A stretch of DNA of 64,000 nt, taken from Simplicispira hankyongi. GTDB taxonomy: Bacteria; Pseudomonadota; Gammaproteobacteria; Burkholderiales; Burkholderiaceae_C. Positions 63,851-64,000 of the stretch are shown one piece after another (the first letter of the stretch is position 1; each line of letters opens with the position of its first letter). Under the pieces are notes generated by a model, which was not told where the DNA came from, did no database searches, and worked only from the letters and a program-made list of their open reading frames with translations. The stretch is from assembly GCF_003570885.1 (NCBI RefSeq), contig NZ_QXJC01000001.1:62001-126000 (forward strand), read 5' to 3'. The translations under genes and the position numbers were made by a program.

Positions 63851-64000
63851 ATGACCCCATCTTCCCATCCTGCTGCTTCGGGAACCCTGACCGCTTTTGC
63901 CGGCTTTGAACGCCTCGCCAGAGGCGGCCGACAAGAGGTGTTCGCCCAGTTGCGGCAATACACAGGCGGTGCACCCCTTCTGATTTTTGACGACACCAGC
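63851..64000 (+). CDS. DUF2239 family protein (3' end outside window)
   Basis: The first 50 codons are visible. After a short Ser/Ala-rich lead they read LTAFAGFERLARGGRQEVFAQLRQYTGGAPLLIFDDTS, matching the start of DUF2239 proteins. It begins 57 bases after the MarR stop and is probably in the same operon. The remainder lies beyond the right edge. Function of the family is unknown. Confidence 0.7.
   Translation, partial: MTPSSHPAASGTLTAFAGFERLARGGRQEVFAQLRQYTGGAPLLIFDDTS

Overview
The window looks like a chromosomal segment of a GC-rich betaproteobacterium, most likely Comamonadaceae (Acidovorax/Alicycliphilus-like). Three things suggest this: the protein families and their order (yebC-purD-hemF-rsfS-rlmH-maf-rng, metR/metE, prpC-acnD-prpF, folA-thyA, hpnD-hpnE/tsaD), the high GC content, and 13 copies of a short intergenic palindromic repeat (core AGCGCTTAT-n3-ATAAGCGCT) that I associate with this family from memory. 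No rRNA, tRNA, phage or CRISPR array was recognised. Names are from motif recognition by eye, not from a database search.

Layout. 1-2.8 kb: two translationally coupled unknown genes and an HD-GYP protein. 3-7.6 kb: a heme-type TonB receptor, divergent from hydroxypyruvate isomerase and glycerate 2-kinase. 7.7-9.6 kb: a solitary cytochrome cd1 nitrite reductase (nirS) with an FNR/DNR box and a strong terminator. 9.7-15.5 kb: a PadR regulator with twin operators facing a 2,4-dienoyl-CoA reductase that carries an extra NTF2-like domain, then a phosphotransferase/P-loop fusion and a dienoyl-CoA isomerase. 15.5-19.1 kb: a truncated PIN gene, a membrane AraC-type regulator, a perfect palindrome, and an SDR/DUF2269/DUF4166 operon. 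19.2-22.4 kb: upp, threonine dehydratase and a HerA-like ATPase. 22.5-30.1 kb: the housekeeping run yebC to rng, with an RsfS bearing a long histone H1-like tail, followed by two small unknown genes.

30.3-32.4 kb: methyltransferase, epoxide hydrolase and an Rrf2 regulator whose start codon lies in a perfect palindrome. 32.7-36 kb: metR/metE. 36-44.3 kb: the 2-methylcitrate (propionate) module: a ScfR/PrpR-like regulator, prpC, acnD, prpF and an isocitrate lyase/PEP-mutase family enzyme that may act as the lyase. A 161-bp MITE with CTAG target duplication has inserted into a copy of the intergenic repeat between the last two genes. 44.3-53.6 kb: folA-thyA, a PfkB sugar kinase, an FAD-linked 2-hydroxyacid dehydrogenase, DUF2069, YihY, hpnE-hpnD (squalene route) and tsaD. 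53.7-58.4 kb: a four-gene MacAB-type export operon.

58.4-61.0 kb is the most accessory-looking part: noncoding mosaic repeats, three of the four copies of a 52-bp REP-like hairpin, and one AT-richer membrane-protein gene bracketed by inverted hairpin copies. 61.0-64 kb: small heat-shock protein, an amino-acid-type substrate-binding protein, and a GIY-YIG/MarR/DUF2239 operon preceded by ACCCGGGT-type operators. The last gene runs off the window.

No single dramatic new system stands out. The best leads are the FadH-NTF2 fusion, the RsfS tail, the MITE-in-repeat, the REP-bracketed gene, the GIY-YIG/MarR operon, and several clear but unassigned operators.
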